Shown one piece after another: positions 10,901-22,056 of a stretch of 64,000 bases of DNA (its first letter is position 1; every line of letters starts with the position of its first letter). The translations under genes were made by a program, and so were the position numbers. This DNA comes from Perkinsus olseni. Lineage: Eukaryota; Perkinsozoa; Perkinsida. The notes below the pieces were generated by a model. The model saw only the letters and a list, made by a program, of their open reading frames with translations. It made no database searches and was not told the DNA's origin. Location: contig JABANN010000116.1 of assembly GCA_013115125.1 (NCBI GenBank), positions 1 through 64,000 on the forward strand. Direction: 5' to 3'.

Positions 10901-11775
10901 CCATGTTGCTATGCGAGCGCGGGCTAGCCTTACACTGCAGACCGACGGGCTGCTCGCTGTCCTTCCATAGCAGCATACGGAGGGTTCTCGTGGTAGCCAG
11001 TCCAGTGAGGAGAAGGCCACTCCGACCAGAACCGACTGTGATGCCGGCAAAGCGTCCCTGATGATAGTGAATTGCAGTCAGTAGACATTCATGGAAAGTT
11101 TTCTCGCACATACACAAGCAACCCCTCGAGGATGGTACGAGCGAGGAACGCGGGCCCCTCAGGGATGGATTTCTTTACAAGCATCGGACGAACGCAGACC
11201 ATTGTACTCGCATACCGTTCTCAAGTACAACAGCATTTGCCGCGGAAGCGGCTGGCATATTTTGAAATATCAGTTCAGTCGCTTACCCAGTCATTAGATG
11301 CCGGGCCGTAAGCGTCCATGCTCGCCCAGATCTCAATTCGGTCGGGCAGCAGCGCGGGCGCTTGTGGAAGCCACGCTACGGCGACCTCGTGAACTTCGCT
11401 CAGTTGTCGCAATCGGAACTCCTGGAGACAGTACCGTAGATCACGAATGAGATAGTCATTAGGAAGATACGGATTTCCTCGAAAGCCTTGTGGGGATCCA
11501 AAACGAACTCATCATTGCCGAGTGTGCCAATCTTCATGGTTTGATGTGTGCGTTGAAGGGCGGGACGACGTTTGTGCGGACAGGCCCTCGCCTAAGTAGG
11601 ACGATCTCACCAGTTCCACAGGATACTGTGCAGCTCCGGAAGAGCGCCAGCCTCGGTGATCCATGCAAGGAAGACAGAGTCTGTCGGCGCTGTGGGGTTC
11701 CAACTCGGAAGAAGCTCGAACAAGCCATGCATCGAGGACCCTCGGCTTGGATGTGATGGTCAACGTTGATGACAT
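7915..11775 (-). CDS. CEP104-like centrosomal/ciliary-tip protein (jelly-roll, coiled coil, TOG/HEAT)
   Basis: Probable homologue of CEP104/FAP256, a microtubule plus-end and cilium-tip protein. The start (ATG at 11773-11775) leads into LVRASSELEP, then GWRSSGAAQYPVEL, resembling the SS..A..L...GWRS..YP.EL core of the CEP104 N-terminal jelly-roll. A later exon has FRLRQLSEVHEVAVAW and LLPDRIEIWAS, fitting the second half of that domain. Coiled-coil exons follow (SRLEEALRQCSILESEVTVL near 10250, with a 53-nt intron before AIQALDRMRQARG). The C-terminal part is HEAT/TOG-like (GEVRKNAIDLTAKCY near 8180, KFHAFLVRVFGDEFLKKYEE) and ends PAMDDD at 7915. The C-terminal zinc fingers of animal CEP104 are absent. 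A 45-nt intron precedes VPAHVNELV. Many internal exon ends are unresolved. Confidence 0.55.
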
Positions 11776-11898
11776 TGAGGTGAATTCAAATACAGAAAAA
11801 GGGAACCCGAGAGGGGCCCGGCGCCGAGGAAAGTGGCCGCAGGAAACGGAGCGTTAGACCAGCAACGAGGATCCGGTGACAGTAAATAGCACTATTAG

Positions 11899-12330
11899 TT
11901 ACAATTCTGAATGGCCCTTCGTGTTTTGTAGTGTGAGTTCTAACTCCCTCATTAGTTTTATCTTATCATCCACCGACAAGCTTCGAGCTTCCTCGAGGAT
12001 TTGAGTGTACTTTCGATCAAAGGCCTTCTGCTCCTGCTGCACGGGCTGGGGTGTGACCGAGTGAGAGGGGCCTGGCCCTGTGCCGCTCGAGTCGGATTCG
12101 CACTCTACCTTGCAGCGTTGATCGATGAGAATCTGACACCGTCTGTAGAGTGACCGAGAGTACCCAGGTCACCAAGTTCGACTACTACAGTAATGAAAGA
12201 AATGATGGAGTCGAAGCTCAACTCAAAGCGAATGAGCATCGCCCACCTCATCGTTCTTGCGGAACTCGTTATATAGGGCCGTCTCATCGAAATGCTCGAC
12301 AAACATGCTGCAGTAGCTACGCAGCCGCAT
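11899..12330 (-). CDS. Small unknown protein
   Basis: ATG at 12328-12330 begins MRLRSYCSMFVEHFDETALY, then FRKNDE just before a GTGGGC donor (12241-12246). The last exon reads CQILIDQRCKVECESDSSG, a Pro/Ser linker, then a charged helix (KYTQILEEARSLSVDDKIKL) and ends at TAA 11899-11901. The phase between the two exons was not resolved. Predicted size is roughly 110-130 residues, with no signal peptide or membrane segment. No family is recognised. It lies 124 bp upstream of the CEP104-like start, head-to-tail, with the canopy gene behind it on the same strand. Confidence 0.5.
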
Positions 12331-12464
12331 GTCGTAGTCCCCCTGAGGTCACAGAAAGCTGCTGCCCACCCGAGCTGGCAGCGATGTCAGTCGTCCTCTA
12401 TTGAAGTACTCTGATTAGCGGGAGAGCTGCGGTGGGTTGACTTCACAATTTGTTAGCAACTGAG

Positions 12465-13028
12465 CTATGCCGCCTTGTCCGTGTGTCTGTTCAAGTCCAA
12501 CGCCGTCGCCGACCCACTCAGACTCAGCTTAGTTAGAATCCAGCGTGTTAACAGCTCAACGAGGAGCTCTGCGTTATTCAGTTGGCCCGAACGCTGGCTC
12601 AAGTACCAGAAGATAATCTCGTTCGCTCCGGGCACGATCGACTACGCCGTCATGTACCATTCCCATTTGGCTGAATCCTTGGCCGCTGATATGGTCCTTC
12701 ACCCCCGGGCCGAACAGGTAAGAGCGGCCGTCGAAGGTCTTCACACCATACTCCTCCTTAGTCAGCTTCCTCTGGCATACACCCTCCATCAGATCGACAT
12801 ACCTGTGCTCCGAATCAGGACACTGCGAAGTTCCGCGTCAGCAATGATCCCGAAGGTGTGGTTCTACTCGTGCTCAGCGAGTGGAGTTTTCCTTTTCACA
12901 GAGATGCCTTTGAGAGCCTTGGTAATCTGGTGTAAACTCGCCCGGCAAGAATCACATCGGAAGTACCGGAATTCTTCGAGGGCCAAAACGCAGCCGACTG
13001 CGAAAAGAAGTGATAGAAAGAAGGCCAT
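12465..13028 (-). CDS. Canopy-family ER protein (DUF3456, saposin-like)
   Basis: Canopy/CNPY proteins are ER-lumenal saposin-like chaperone cofactors with three conserved disulphides. Exon 1 begins with a signal peptide (MAFFLSLLFAVGCVLA), then FRCDSCRASLHQITKAL, a typical first Cys pair and helix. A GT-AG intron (GTAGAACC..GCACAG) joins in phase to YVDLMEGVCQRKLTKEEYG, the family's second helix and third cysteine. A second phase-0 intron (GTGAAGGA..GGCGTAG) leads to SIVPGANEIIFWYLSQ and a closing amphipathic stretch, ending TAG at 12465-12467. The total is about 150 residues, at the short end for the family. I saw no C-terminal KDEL-type signal. An upstream in-frame ATG at 13073 would add 15 residues before the leader, so 13028 is preferred. 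Confidence 0.72.
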
Positions 13029-13094
13029 TAACGGGAAACTGGGCGCAATCGTGTTCGGAAAAGGAATTCCCATCCACGACGATAGAGGCGACCT

Positions 13095-15441
13095 CTAAGA
13101 GGTTTCGTCTAAAACCATCAATGAATCGGAGTCCCATTCTACATCTTGATCCGACAGTAATGCGATAGTGGCATTACGTCATCAACGGATCACTTATCGC
13201 TCTCATACTACCTTACAGGTCGTTACGCTGCTTACCGTATTTATCATCCTAGTACGATCACCAGGCCTACATTGGATGTGGTGTTCGCTTAATGTAACCT
13301 GTGCAGTACGGGGAATCCTGACGAAGGGGATGCCGCCGGCCAGGTCGAGCTGACCCTCTTTCATCGTCTCCCACTGATATTTATCCAACAATACAATGCT
13401 CGGCGATGGATCGAAACATAATGGTAGGCTGTGAATATTAGACTCAAAAAAACGGTATTGCAAGACAGTAGGGATACCACAACTTACAGTACACACTCCG
13501 TGAACATATTCCGCTGCCAACGATCACCTTCAATGGAGACATCAGCAGCCAACACGCCGAGAGTCGTAGCTTCCGTGAGCAGGATGGTGGCCAATGAGGG
13601 CGATACTGAGGAAGCACGATACTCACCACGAGGGGCTTCGAGCGCCTCACTTTTCCAAGTATCAGCGAGCTCCAATGCACCAACGCTGTCGTGCCAAGTT
13701 GGCAGTACCTCATCCCTCAACCGCTTACACGCCTCTTCAGTAGAGAAATTCGGCAAGGCGACCTGTCGAAACGAGAGGCAATGCGGGCCATAGATAGAGG
13801 GTGCCCCTCCCCCGGCGAGCACCGCCGCTACTTACTGCAAGGAAAGCTCCATCGCGGAACTGCCGTATAGTGAGCCTCCGATCAGATCGGGCAGCCTCAG
13901 CCTTCAGACACTGAAAAAAGGTTCTAGGAGAGATGAGGTCGAAGCCCAAAGCCCGATTGACCAAACAGTACCTACACCAGTGAGAGTCCAGCATCATCAT
14001 CATTAGGAGAATCAACTCACGCATCTTGAAGAAGCATAATGCCACAAGACTTGCTGCCTTTGGTGAGGGCGGTGCAGCAAAGTTGTATAACATGCTGATA
14101 GGTCGCTGCCGGGGTCACCATCGTGCCGTTGTCATCCGTCGCTAAGCCGTATTCCTCAAGAAGAGACCGAACCTGCTCCAAGAGAGCTGGAATACAATCG
14201 CTCGTCCCAGCCGGAGTCTCGAGTGCAGCGGCGGCGGCGAGGGAAGGATAGACTCATGAGACCAACCTGGGTCGGATCGTCCTTGTCATCGCGCTGTAGG
14301 CGTCTGGCCAGCTGCACGAGGTCTGATGCGCTCGCCTGGAGTGATCGGAGGTCAGCCAAACCTGACAGCAATCCGCAGCTACGCCGCCAATTCGGCATGC
14401 TCGATTCACTCAGACAAGAGTCGATGATTACTACCCTCGTTAACATTCCTGTTGTCCTCCTCCATCTGCTTCTCCCTCCTCTGCAGGAGACGGCCGATAC
14501 CCCCTATCCGCCCACCGACAGGTTCATAGGATGGCGAGGCGCTCCAGCTCTGGGTAGTCAACTGAGATCCAATACTAACCCCAGCGAGGTCCATGGAGGG
14601 TCGCCCACCAACTGGTTCACTATGGCATCTAATCTTTCCGCATCAGCCGAGCAAGTCCCTCGGATACTCAACCCGTCCCCAGGATGACCCCAAAACGTAA
14701 GGTAACTACTCTAAGGGAAGTGAGATAGTTTCTCCTCCTACACCTACCTACAGTTTGGCATCCCGAAAGTACCCTCCCTTAATCCGCACTGTATCAACCT
14801 GGTCCAGTCGGATACCTGTTGGCACACACAATCAGCCGCCATACTCCAAATCCAACTGCAGGAAACTGCTAAGACAAAATATTCTCACGGATGGAAGCAA
14901 TACACCATTCCAGTGGACACCTTGAAACCCTTGGAAGGCCCCTCTCAAGCCAATGGTCGATCAACTTACATTTGTATTGACCAGAATGTCGCCAGTATAT
15001 CCGATGGGTGGTTATAGTCAGCCTTGTAGCATCATAATAAGCGCCTAACAAAAGCACCACGACACGCTCCTCGAATACAATGACTGTAGAGGGCGATCCC
15101 TTCTCAAGCTGAGTATTTCAACGCGATCTCGGTAGAGAATGGTAGTTGCCCTCGTAGGTCTTTTCCCCCGACAATTCCGCTTTCAGAGGGCGAGCACAAT
15201 TCCTCAGAAACCCCTAGAGTAACCAAAACCGAGTTCTAGACAGTCGAAGCCACTACCATAAATTACCTCTCTCTTTCTCCTTTATCTTCACACCAATATC
15301 CATTCCGAACTCGCCAGCCGGCCTTTCCCCTTCTAAGGGTATCACGGCGCCGTCTCGCTCTTGACAAATGAAGACGTAGCAGTTGGGGCTAGTCGGGTCC
15401 ATAGCATCAAGTCTTCTCTGACGGACTCATCGCTCTACCAT
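13095..15441 (-). CDS. Unknown multi-exon protein, helical-repeat-like
   Basis: A chain of coding segments with workable splice phases. The N-terminal part is MDPTSPNCYVFICQERDG with GEFGMDIGVKIKEKE (15.27-15.42 kb), then a strand-rich section (VIVFEERVVVLLLGAYYDATR) and KGGYFRDAKL joined to SYLTFWGHPGDGLS. The C-terminal half is alpha-helical: LRSLQASASDLVQLARRLQR, a phase-0 intron, ALLEQVRSLLEEYGLATDD, TYQHVIQLCCTALTKG, GFDLISPRTFFQCLKAEAA and TEEACKRLRDEVLPTW. The TYQHVI..ISPRTFFQCL spacing recalls pentatricopeptide-like repeats, but this is weak. It ends with an acidic tail and TAG at 13095-13097, only 67 bp before the canopy start. It could be two genes. No family is recognised with confidence. 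Confidence 0.45.
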
Positions 15442-15542
15442 TGACCCGGCAACCCAACAGTGACAATGATAATACTAGTTGGTACGTAGGAACAGTATTA
15501 ACGTTGTGAGCAGGAGCCGAAGGCAGAAGGCGGGTGTCATCA

Positions 15543-17135
15543 CTACTCTACTCTGGCCTTTTTTCCAGGACCATCAAAGCCTCCACTCTCAGCACCCCTC
15601 TTAAAGCCCTTACCCTTACCCTTGCCTTTGCCTTTGCCTTTACCATGGCCGCCTTTCCCCTTCCCCTTGCCGTGACCGCCGAATCCTTTCCCTCCCTTCC
15701 CCTTCCCTCCTTCAAACTCGCTGAAGCCTTTACCCTTCCCTTTTCCCTTCCCTTTCCCCTTTCCCTTTCCTCCTTCTGCAAAACCGTGACCCTTTCCTTT
15801 GCCTTTGCCCTTCCCCTCACCCCCGTCATCTTCACTAAAGTCCTTCCCTTTCCCCTTGCCTTTCCCCTTGCCCTTTCCTTTTCCCTTCCCTTTTCCCTTC
15901 CCTTTCCCTTCTCCTTCCCCTCGCTCTTCATCGTCCTCAGCAGAAAAGAGGCCTTTTCCTTTACCCTTTCCCTTCCCCTTTCCTTTTCCTTTACCCTTTC
16001 CCTTCCCCTTTCCTTTTCCTTTACCCTTTCCTTTGCCCTTTCCTTTGCCCTTTCCTTTGCCCTTTCCTTTGCCCTTCCCCGTTCCGTAAGACTCTTCAGG
16101 CTCATCATCTCCACCCTCGGAGAGATCATCAAGGAACCCCTCCTCTCCCTCTTCTTCTTCTTCTTCTCCTTCTTCATCTTCTTCCTCTTCACCTCCTTCC
16201 TCATCTTCTCCTTCAGCGTCATCATCCTCAAGCTCCTCTACGGCGCCTAAAAACAGCAGTCGACTTTCCTCAACCCAGCAGACGCCGCGGTCAATCCACT
16301 AGACCAAGCATCACCTTCTTCTTCTTCCTCCTCCCCTCCACCATCACTGACATCCTCCTCCTCTTCCACTACTTCATTCTCCTCGTCATCACTCTCACCG
16401 CCGAACATCGCGTCCATCTCCTCCATGCTGAGATCCCCGTCCTCAGCGCTCTCTTCCTTCCCTGCTGGCTTGGATTTCGTGGCAGCCTTCTTCGCCTCCT
16501 GCTTCTCCTTGTAGGCCTTCAACTTATACTGAAACTTCTTCCCCGATAAATGCCTAACGACAGAGCACCTGCATTGCTAGCCCGACGAAAACCCCGATTA
16601 TAGTAGGAAACGAGAGCCCCCAAACTTCTACTTGTGGACCGAGTCAGCGTCCTTATTGACCTTCTTATGCGTAACAACGCAGAAGTAACAGTGAGGGTAG
16701 CGGTCGTGTTGGATGAGGTAATCCTTATATTGTTCAACCTGGCAGAGCAAGCAAACAAAAGATTCCCCCAAAGATGAGGGATCCAACACAGTTACCTCAT
16801 CATTAACACTGATGCCTTCCTCCACCAACTGCCTTGCCTTCAGGTACTTGGGTCTGTTAATATACTCGTGAACTATCTGGTACGTTAAAGGCATCTCATG
16901 ACCTGTCATCATACTGGCAATGAAGCCACCCACCGGTTCAATCCGCGACGATAGTTTCGGCGAGCTTCTAGACGATACTATTGACCCGACGGAGCGATGC
17001 CGGCCAGCTCAACTCTCGCCTCCCTCCATTACCCGTTGAGATGCATTTGATCTTCGTTTTCTCTTCATTGAAAGCCAAATCGGCATGCCCCTCGACGAGC
17101 TCCGTCAGCCGAGAATCTTCGGTAGCCACTGGCAT
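15543..17135 (-). CDS. SURF2-like nucleolar protein with Gly-Lys repeat tail
   Basis: Homologue of surfeit locus protein 2. Four exons with clean phases: 17033-17135, 16632-16902, 16300-16553 and 15543-16246. The start MPVATEDSRLTELVEGHADL is followed by KIKCISTGHEMPL across intron 1, matching the SURF2 opening in which a cysteine-threonine step leads to TGHE(L/M)P. NRPKYLKARQLVEEG, then CYFCVVTHKKVNKDADSVHK and HLSGKKFQYKLKAYKEKQE across intron 2, correspond to the SURF2 core. A CLLC..HCYFC cluster could bind zinc. The C-terminal half is atypical: long Glu/Asp runs, then about 150 residues of GK dipeptides broken by short acidic or Phe-containing spacers, ending FDGPGKKARVE. Human SURF2 is a nucleolar ribosome-biogenesis factor; the tail resembles acidic/basic nucleolar RNA-binding regions. 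Confidence 0.78.
15600..16085 (-). repeat. Coding Gly-Lys dipeptide repeat (GGNAAR hexamers)
   Basis: On the minus strand this is an array of GGCAAAGGAAAG-type units read as GKGK, within the last exon of the SURF2-like gene. Spacers such as LFSAEDDEERGEGE, DFSEDDGGE and FAEGG divide it into at least four blocks. Open frames in the other phases on both strands (poly-Phe/Pro/Leu, or Lys/Glu/Arg) are by-products of the repeat. Confidence 0.85.
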
Positions 17136-17149
17136 TTCTCAAGTTGAGC

Positions 17150-17620
17150 GAATAACAGCACTTTAATGCAATATCGTTGACCCACCCTAACTTCATCACA
17201 CCCTTAAGCACTTCCAACTCAGCACAAGATAGACAAAATAATAATCTGATCGACTGGTTCCGTCACAAAATCCCCGCTGATGCCAAACTTCAACCGCTGT
17301 GCTCGGCTGGACAGTAAAGCCCTCTTCCAGCTCTGCGCTATCGTGTGTATGACCCTCAGACGTTCTTAGCGATGGCACCCTTCACTATCGGTTGATTCAA
17401 TAGCCGCTTTCGCGCCTCCTTCAGAGCGCCCTGAGAGACAGCGATGCCATCTCACGTCCGCGGGTCGAATAGAAACACTTCACGGCGGAGCCTCTTCCAA
17501 GACTAGCCCAATCCCCCGTGCACTACCGCTTCCTTAATCAAGCCTCTTCCCACCGCCAGCAGCCCTAAGCTCAGTATCATGAATACGATGCCACCCAGGG
17601 TCGTTTGGACATTCCATGAA
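17150..17620 (-). CDS. Small single-pass membrane protein, unknown
   Basis: ATG near 17617 opens MWNSSWNVQTTLGGIVFMIL, a single hydrophobic helix continuing SLGLLAVGRGLIKEA, then a GTAGTG donor. The next exon reads ALKEARKRLLNQPIVKGAIA and ends KNV-stop. Further coding-like pieces downstream (LKFGISGDFVTEPVDQ, LEVLKGVMKLGWVNDIALK) suggest either more exons or a second short gene overlapping the SURF2 promoter. No family is recognised. Extent approximate. Confidence 0.35.
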
Positions 17621-17978
17621 GAATTCCACATTAAACTTCCATTAGCTTCAACATAAGATACCACCTAGTGCAACACTCCGCAGCAGAGACTCAGTTCAAG
17701 TGTAGTTTTCGATAGGTCAACACACATGCAGCTTATTCACTGCTGTCAGGTTCTCTCTTCATCATCGTCTCATCGGCCATACCCGCCCCAACGATAGACT
17801 ACCCTTCGCGGGGACGTGGGAAACGGTGTAGTATAGTTATCAAGACAGGAGCAGCAGCTCCAGCCAAGATACTTACTATTAACAGATATTATTTACGTGG
17901 AGAGTTGTTGAAGGAACGGTATCAGTTATCGCTTTGGTAATAATCTCATTACTACTACTGTACTATAGGCTCTCGAGT

Positions 17979-20617
17979 TCACATGGTGAACTGCCGCTTG
18001 TCACCGGAGGCCTTCTTCCCATAAGGGTTGCTCGCGCTGAAGTCGCCTTGGCCCTTATTATACCTTCCTGACTTCACCATTTTCCGACCACCCCTGAAAA
18101 ATGACCAAGTTCCCATCAACCACAGATGCCACGCTTCAACCTAAGATACCCCTGAGGCGAGCGGCCCCTCCACTTGCCTGTCACTCTTCTTAGTATCCTT
18201 CAAATTGAGATCAACCTTCGGCGGCACTGCAAATCCAAAGCACTTAGCGAGCTTCTGCAGGTCCAATGAGTGGACATCAAAGCAATCCTTAGACGCATGA
18301 GCTGCATAAGCATGAAGATACGACCGGTAGGCGTCCCGGCTGGCGCGGTGTAGGTGGTAGTTGGTCTCCACCAACTTCTCCAACTGATGCTGTATGTTAG
18401 CAACCTTTGCTGGAGGGAAGACGTACTCGTTGAGAGTCGTCACGCCCGATTTTCGGAGGTACCTACCCGACAGTTGAGTCATCTCCCTCACCACCCAAGG
18501 AATGATCACCTCAAGAAGCCAAGCTCTTCAGGCATGAGGAAGAGGAGAGCCTTTCCAGTGCCTTCTGCGCCTCTTGCAGTTCGACCAACGCGATGGATGT
18601 ACTCCTGCGACGGCAATCCACGGTCAGGAGGTGGGGCAGATGAGTAGTACCTTCGGATCATCCGGAGGGTCGTACTGGACGATCCAATCAACCTTGGGAA
18701 TATCCAAACCTCTCGCAGCTACATCCGTACCTGCCCGTGAGTAACAGTGCTAAATTCATACCACTCCTCCGCCAAATCGCAAAGGGTGATGAGTCCCAGG
18801 CTCTTACACAGGAGTATACCAGACTCCATCTGGCAGAACCGATAGAAGTTGGTCATCCGAGCCGACTGCTTCTTCTGTCCATGAATGGATATGACCGGAA
18901 TATCGATGTAGTTGAGCAGCTCATCGTGGAACTTCACCGAGTTGCAGGACGAAAAGAAGACCATCACCTGACCAAAGTGAGTGGGGAGAAGACGACCTCC
19001 AACAGCAGCAGCAGCAGCGCTTCTTACCTTCTTTTTCTGGTTCTTCTTAAGGAAGGTGAACAACAGTCGGAGACGATCGTCGCCGCCCACAACGACATAA
19101 CCCTGCACCAACCCGGAGGCTGTCGAGGTTGCCGCATCCTACACAGGAGCACTATAACAACAAGGACTGGCAACTCCCCTCAGCTACATCATCAGCTCCC
19201 TTGCTCTGCACAAAGATAGGCTTCTTCAGCGACAACCGCGCCAAGTCGTTAACCTAAGATTCGCGATCCAGGTCGAAAGAGGAATCACAAGTAGCTTCAC
19301 CTTCTGCGTCTGAGTGGCGGAGAAAAGCGACGTCTGTCTCTTCTTAGGGAGTATCTTCAATATCTGGTTCATATCCTCCTCGAACCCTAAACCAATAGCC
19401 TAACAGCGGTCTGTGCTGCCCCAACACTACCAATCTGGAGAATCCTATCAGCCTCATCGATGACCAGGCTCATGAGGTTGGCGTAGACGAAGCCTCTGGT
19501 GTTCTGCAGGTGGTCGAGTAGCCGTCCAGGAGTGGCAACTGAGGAGGTGAGACCTTATGGACTGACGGCGCCAAAGATCAGCGCCTCACTGAGAATATTG
19601 ATTCCTCTAGAAAGTTTATCAGCTTCGTTCTTCCTATTAACTCCGCCCATGACAATACCGTAGGTTTGAGAAAGCTTCGTGGCATCGACAAGCTGTCACG
19701 GAAAGATACTCTAGAGGTCGAACAGGGGAAAGATACTACCCTCTTGCACACGTCAAAGATTTGCATGGCCAGCTCACGAGTGGGGGAGATAACCATAACG
19801 CCAGTACCTATACCACAGCATATCCGACCAACCCGGCAGCAGCTCCACCTGACCGTTCTTAGGCTGGAAACGTGTAGCCACGAGAAGCTCCAAGGCCGGC
19901 ACCAAGAAGGCCAGGGTCTTGCCGGACCCTGTCTTGGCCGCTCCCAGTACCTGCAAAGTCTCCCTCCTCTACTGACGCCGCCCCACACAGCCCTTTCTAT
20001 TACATCTTTTCCCTTCAACATGAGAGGGATGGCCTTAGCCTGGATGTCTGTCATCGTAGTGAAGTTGCAGGCGGTAAGAGCCTCCTTGAGAGGGTCGCAG
20101 ATTTGAAGGTCAGTGAACTTCTTATTCGAGAAGAATCCCTTCTTGCCCGAGGGAGGCTCAGTGGTAGCCTGAGCCATGAGCCCTCCCATACATCCCCCTA
20201 CCCCACCGCGACCTACCTCGGCCCCCTTGTCAACGCCATTACCCTCAGCAGTGGTAACTAACAGCCATAAGCGACTTAGCGGGTCGAGCAGGTTAGCGAG
20301 GCTCCTACCTGCAGCACTCTGCCGTACGGCAGAGATCTTCTCTTCCTTCTCCTCCTTCCTCTGCTGCTTCATTTCCTCTTCCCGTCGTTCCTTGGCTTCC
20401 GATGGGTCGCTCTTCTGTCAGGTTAGACGACGTATTTAACGGTAGCTAGTCCGAAGGCCAGCAGCTCACCTTTTTGAAGGCCTTCTTCCTGTTGGCCGCC
20501 GCTCGAGGCTGCTGTGGATTCGTCATTCCAGTCGAAGAACAACAACAACTTCAACAATGGATCCTCCGTGCGTGTCAGTCCATTGACGCCCACTTGCGAC
20601 CTTGCTATATCTTGCAT
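17979..20617 (-). CDS. HAS1: DEAD-box RNA helicase DDX18/Has1
   Basis: ATP-dependent nucleolar RNA helicase of 60S ribosome biogenesis. All core motifs can be read across its exons: the Q-motif region ([18 protein letters not shown]), [60 protein letters not shown], then [40 protein letters not shown] and [10 protein letters not shown]. The Has1-specific C-terminal domain follows ([54 protein letters not shown]). A short Lys/Arg-rich exon beginning [19 protein letters not shown] ends at TGA 17979-17981. Exon 1 starts at 20617 ([12 protein letters not shown]) and is joined to a Lys/Glu-rich N-terminus. Introns are about 50-90 nt. Downstream on the same strand lies the SURF2-like gene, another nucleolar factor. 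Confidence 0.93.
18078..18171 (-). other. GC-AG intron in the DDX18/Has1 gene
   Basis: The junction needed to keep frame into the last exon (..[12 protein letters not shown]) uses a donor AG|GCAAGT and an acceptor TTTTTCAG. Otherwise the donor matches consensus, as is typical of the GC-AG class. Limits are approximate to a few bases. Confidence 0.6.
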
Positions 20618-20941
20618 TTCCCCAACTATCTCGATTAGACGTGCATTATAAAAATCAACACAATCTCATCATTACTAAATCATGTTACATTATCCTTGTT
20701 GTCATTGAAGATACGGGTACATATAGATGTCGTAGTCCCCGTTGTTGGAGTCGCCTAAGCATCAACCTCAGATCCTTACCAAGCCATCGAGCCTTTCCGA
20801 TCTCCAGTCACACCCATTCCGCCGTACATCGAAATCACCAACATGCGAAGGTGAGCAGCCGCGAGTTGAAACCCCCAACGCCAACAATGCCATCGTGAGC
20901 GACCCTAGCGCGTCTCAGATCGTATTCTGGGCCACTGAGCG
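20618..20941. other. Short intergenic spacer
   Basis: About 320 bp between the 5' end of DDX18/Has1 and the 3' end of the first four-copy-family gene. No convincing coding or RNA gene is seen. It must hold the helicase promoter. Confidence 0.5.
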
Positions 20942-22056
20942 CTAGGCGCGGGTCCCCCTATCGCACTTACTACTAATACAAGTGAAATTGTGCTTCCTAT
21001 ACAGTTTCCCAGCGTATCTATTGCTTCGCCCCGCTGCCAGATACACGGCCATAATATCGGGTTCTACCGTGCGGATCTGCAAGCGTTCGAAGGACTACTA
21101 TACTCGAGCAGACGCTGAGGACAAGGTAAGCTTGGTGCGGTTGGGCTCACTTCATTAAGCGCCTTGGGTAGCATGGTGCTCCCGACACGCTTGTTCTGCC
21201 ATGGAGGGGTCGCCTCTACTGTCCCTATATACGCCACTACGGCATCTTCTTGTGTCTTATTTCTGAGTAGGACCGTGCTGCAATCACTAACCAGGCCTGT
21301 CGGCAGCGAGTGCGTAAGCCCTTTTCGAGGGCGTCAGAGTATGGCTCTGGTAGACTCATGAACGTCACCCAAAACTATGGTAGTCGCCGTCATGATGTGC
21401 CCTCATCACAGTAGTTGAATTCGCTGTCCTTTTGCAACCCACGCTTGAAAATCATTCTCCGGGTGCTGGATTTGAAATTGCTGTCATGGAAATATCGCCG
21501 GCACCCGGAAGGTTGTACATGTATAAGCACATCGAAAAATGAGAACAGGTATCTATTTGCCTCTAGCGTCGATCCGCACCCTAGATTGATATGAGTTGGA
21601 ACGGAGTAGAGTTTCAATACATCTCTGGCAGTACTACATTGCGGATAGGACGCAGCCGGGTACGCTCTCCGCTAGCATCCATAGCACTTTTCCCACAACC
21701 GCCTGATCACAGCAATTATGGGAGAGGTCGATCAATTCTACCAACTGCCACGCCTTCTGATCGGCGTGAGACATCACAGGGGTCTCACAGCGCCGCCAGA
21801 CCCGTCTCACCGTTGCGTGTGGGGCTTTTGGATCAACCGCGACGAACGCCTCGTATCCAAAATAGTCCTCCACGTACTCATAATCCATCATGTCGTCCCA
21901 CCTCCCTGCTCGATATACGAGCTCCGAAGCGTTGGTACTGTACCTCCTATTTCGAGCTACTACACGGCGGTGACCGCTTTTGGCAGTCGCTCGCTTAGCC
22001 GAGAGGAAGCTGATATGGGACAGGCTTGCTAGGGCGATCAGCCTTATCACTGCCAT
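20942..22056 (-). CDS. Four-copy secreted/anchored family, member A
   Basis: Exon 1 begins MAVIRLIALASLSHISFLSAK, a hydrophobic leader followed by basic residues, then a linker and FVAVDPKAPHAT. Exon 2 carries the family signature AVVGKVLWMLAESVPGCVL. A later exon has NKTQEDAVVAYIGTVEATP and GSTMLPKALNE, and the last has IRTVEPDIMAVYLAAGR and YRKHNFTCISS, ending at 20942. The same exon order and motifs are found in members B, C and D. No known domain is recognised; the DPxAPxxx segment slightly resembles the start of a J-domain but lacks HPD. Sequons and the leader suggest passage through the ER. Exon limits are approximate. Confidence 0.6.

Noticed and set aside
13484-13822. HECT ubiquitin-ligase C-terminus
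   Set aside because: A PHCLSFRQVALPNFSTEE stretch looks a little like the HECT catalytic-Cys region, but the sequence continues far beyond it and the upstream HECT blocks are missing.
15534-16250. Long open frames in all phases (Lys/Arg-rich minus frame, Phe/Leu/Pro-rich plus frames)
   Set aside because: They are products of the GGNAAR repeat. Only the Gly-Lys phase joins upstream exons in frame and ends in a normal stop.
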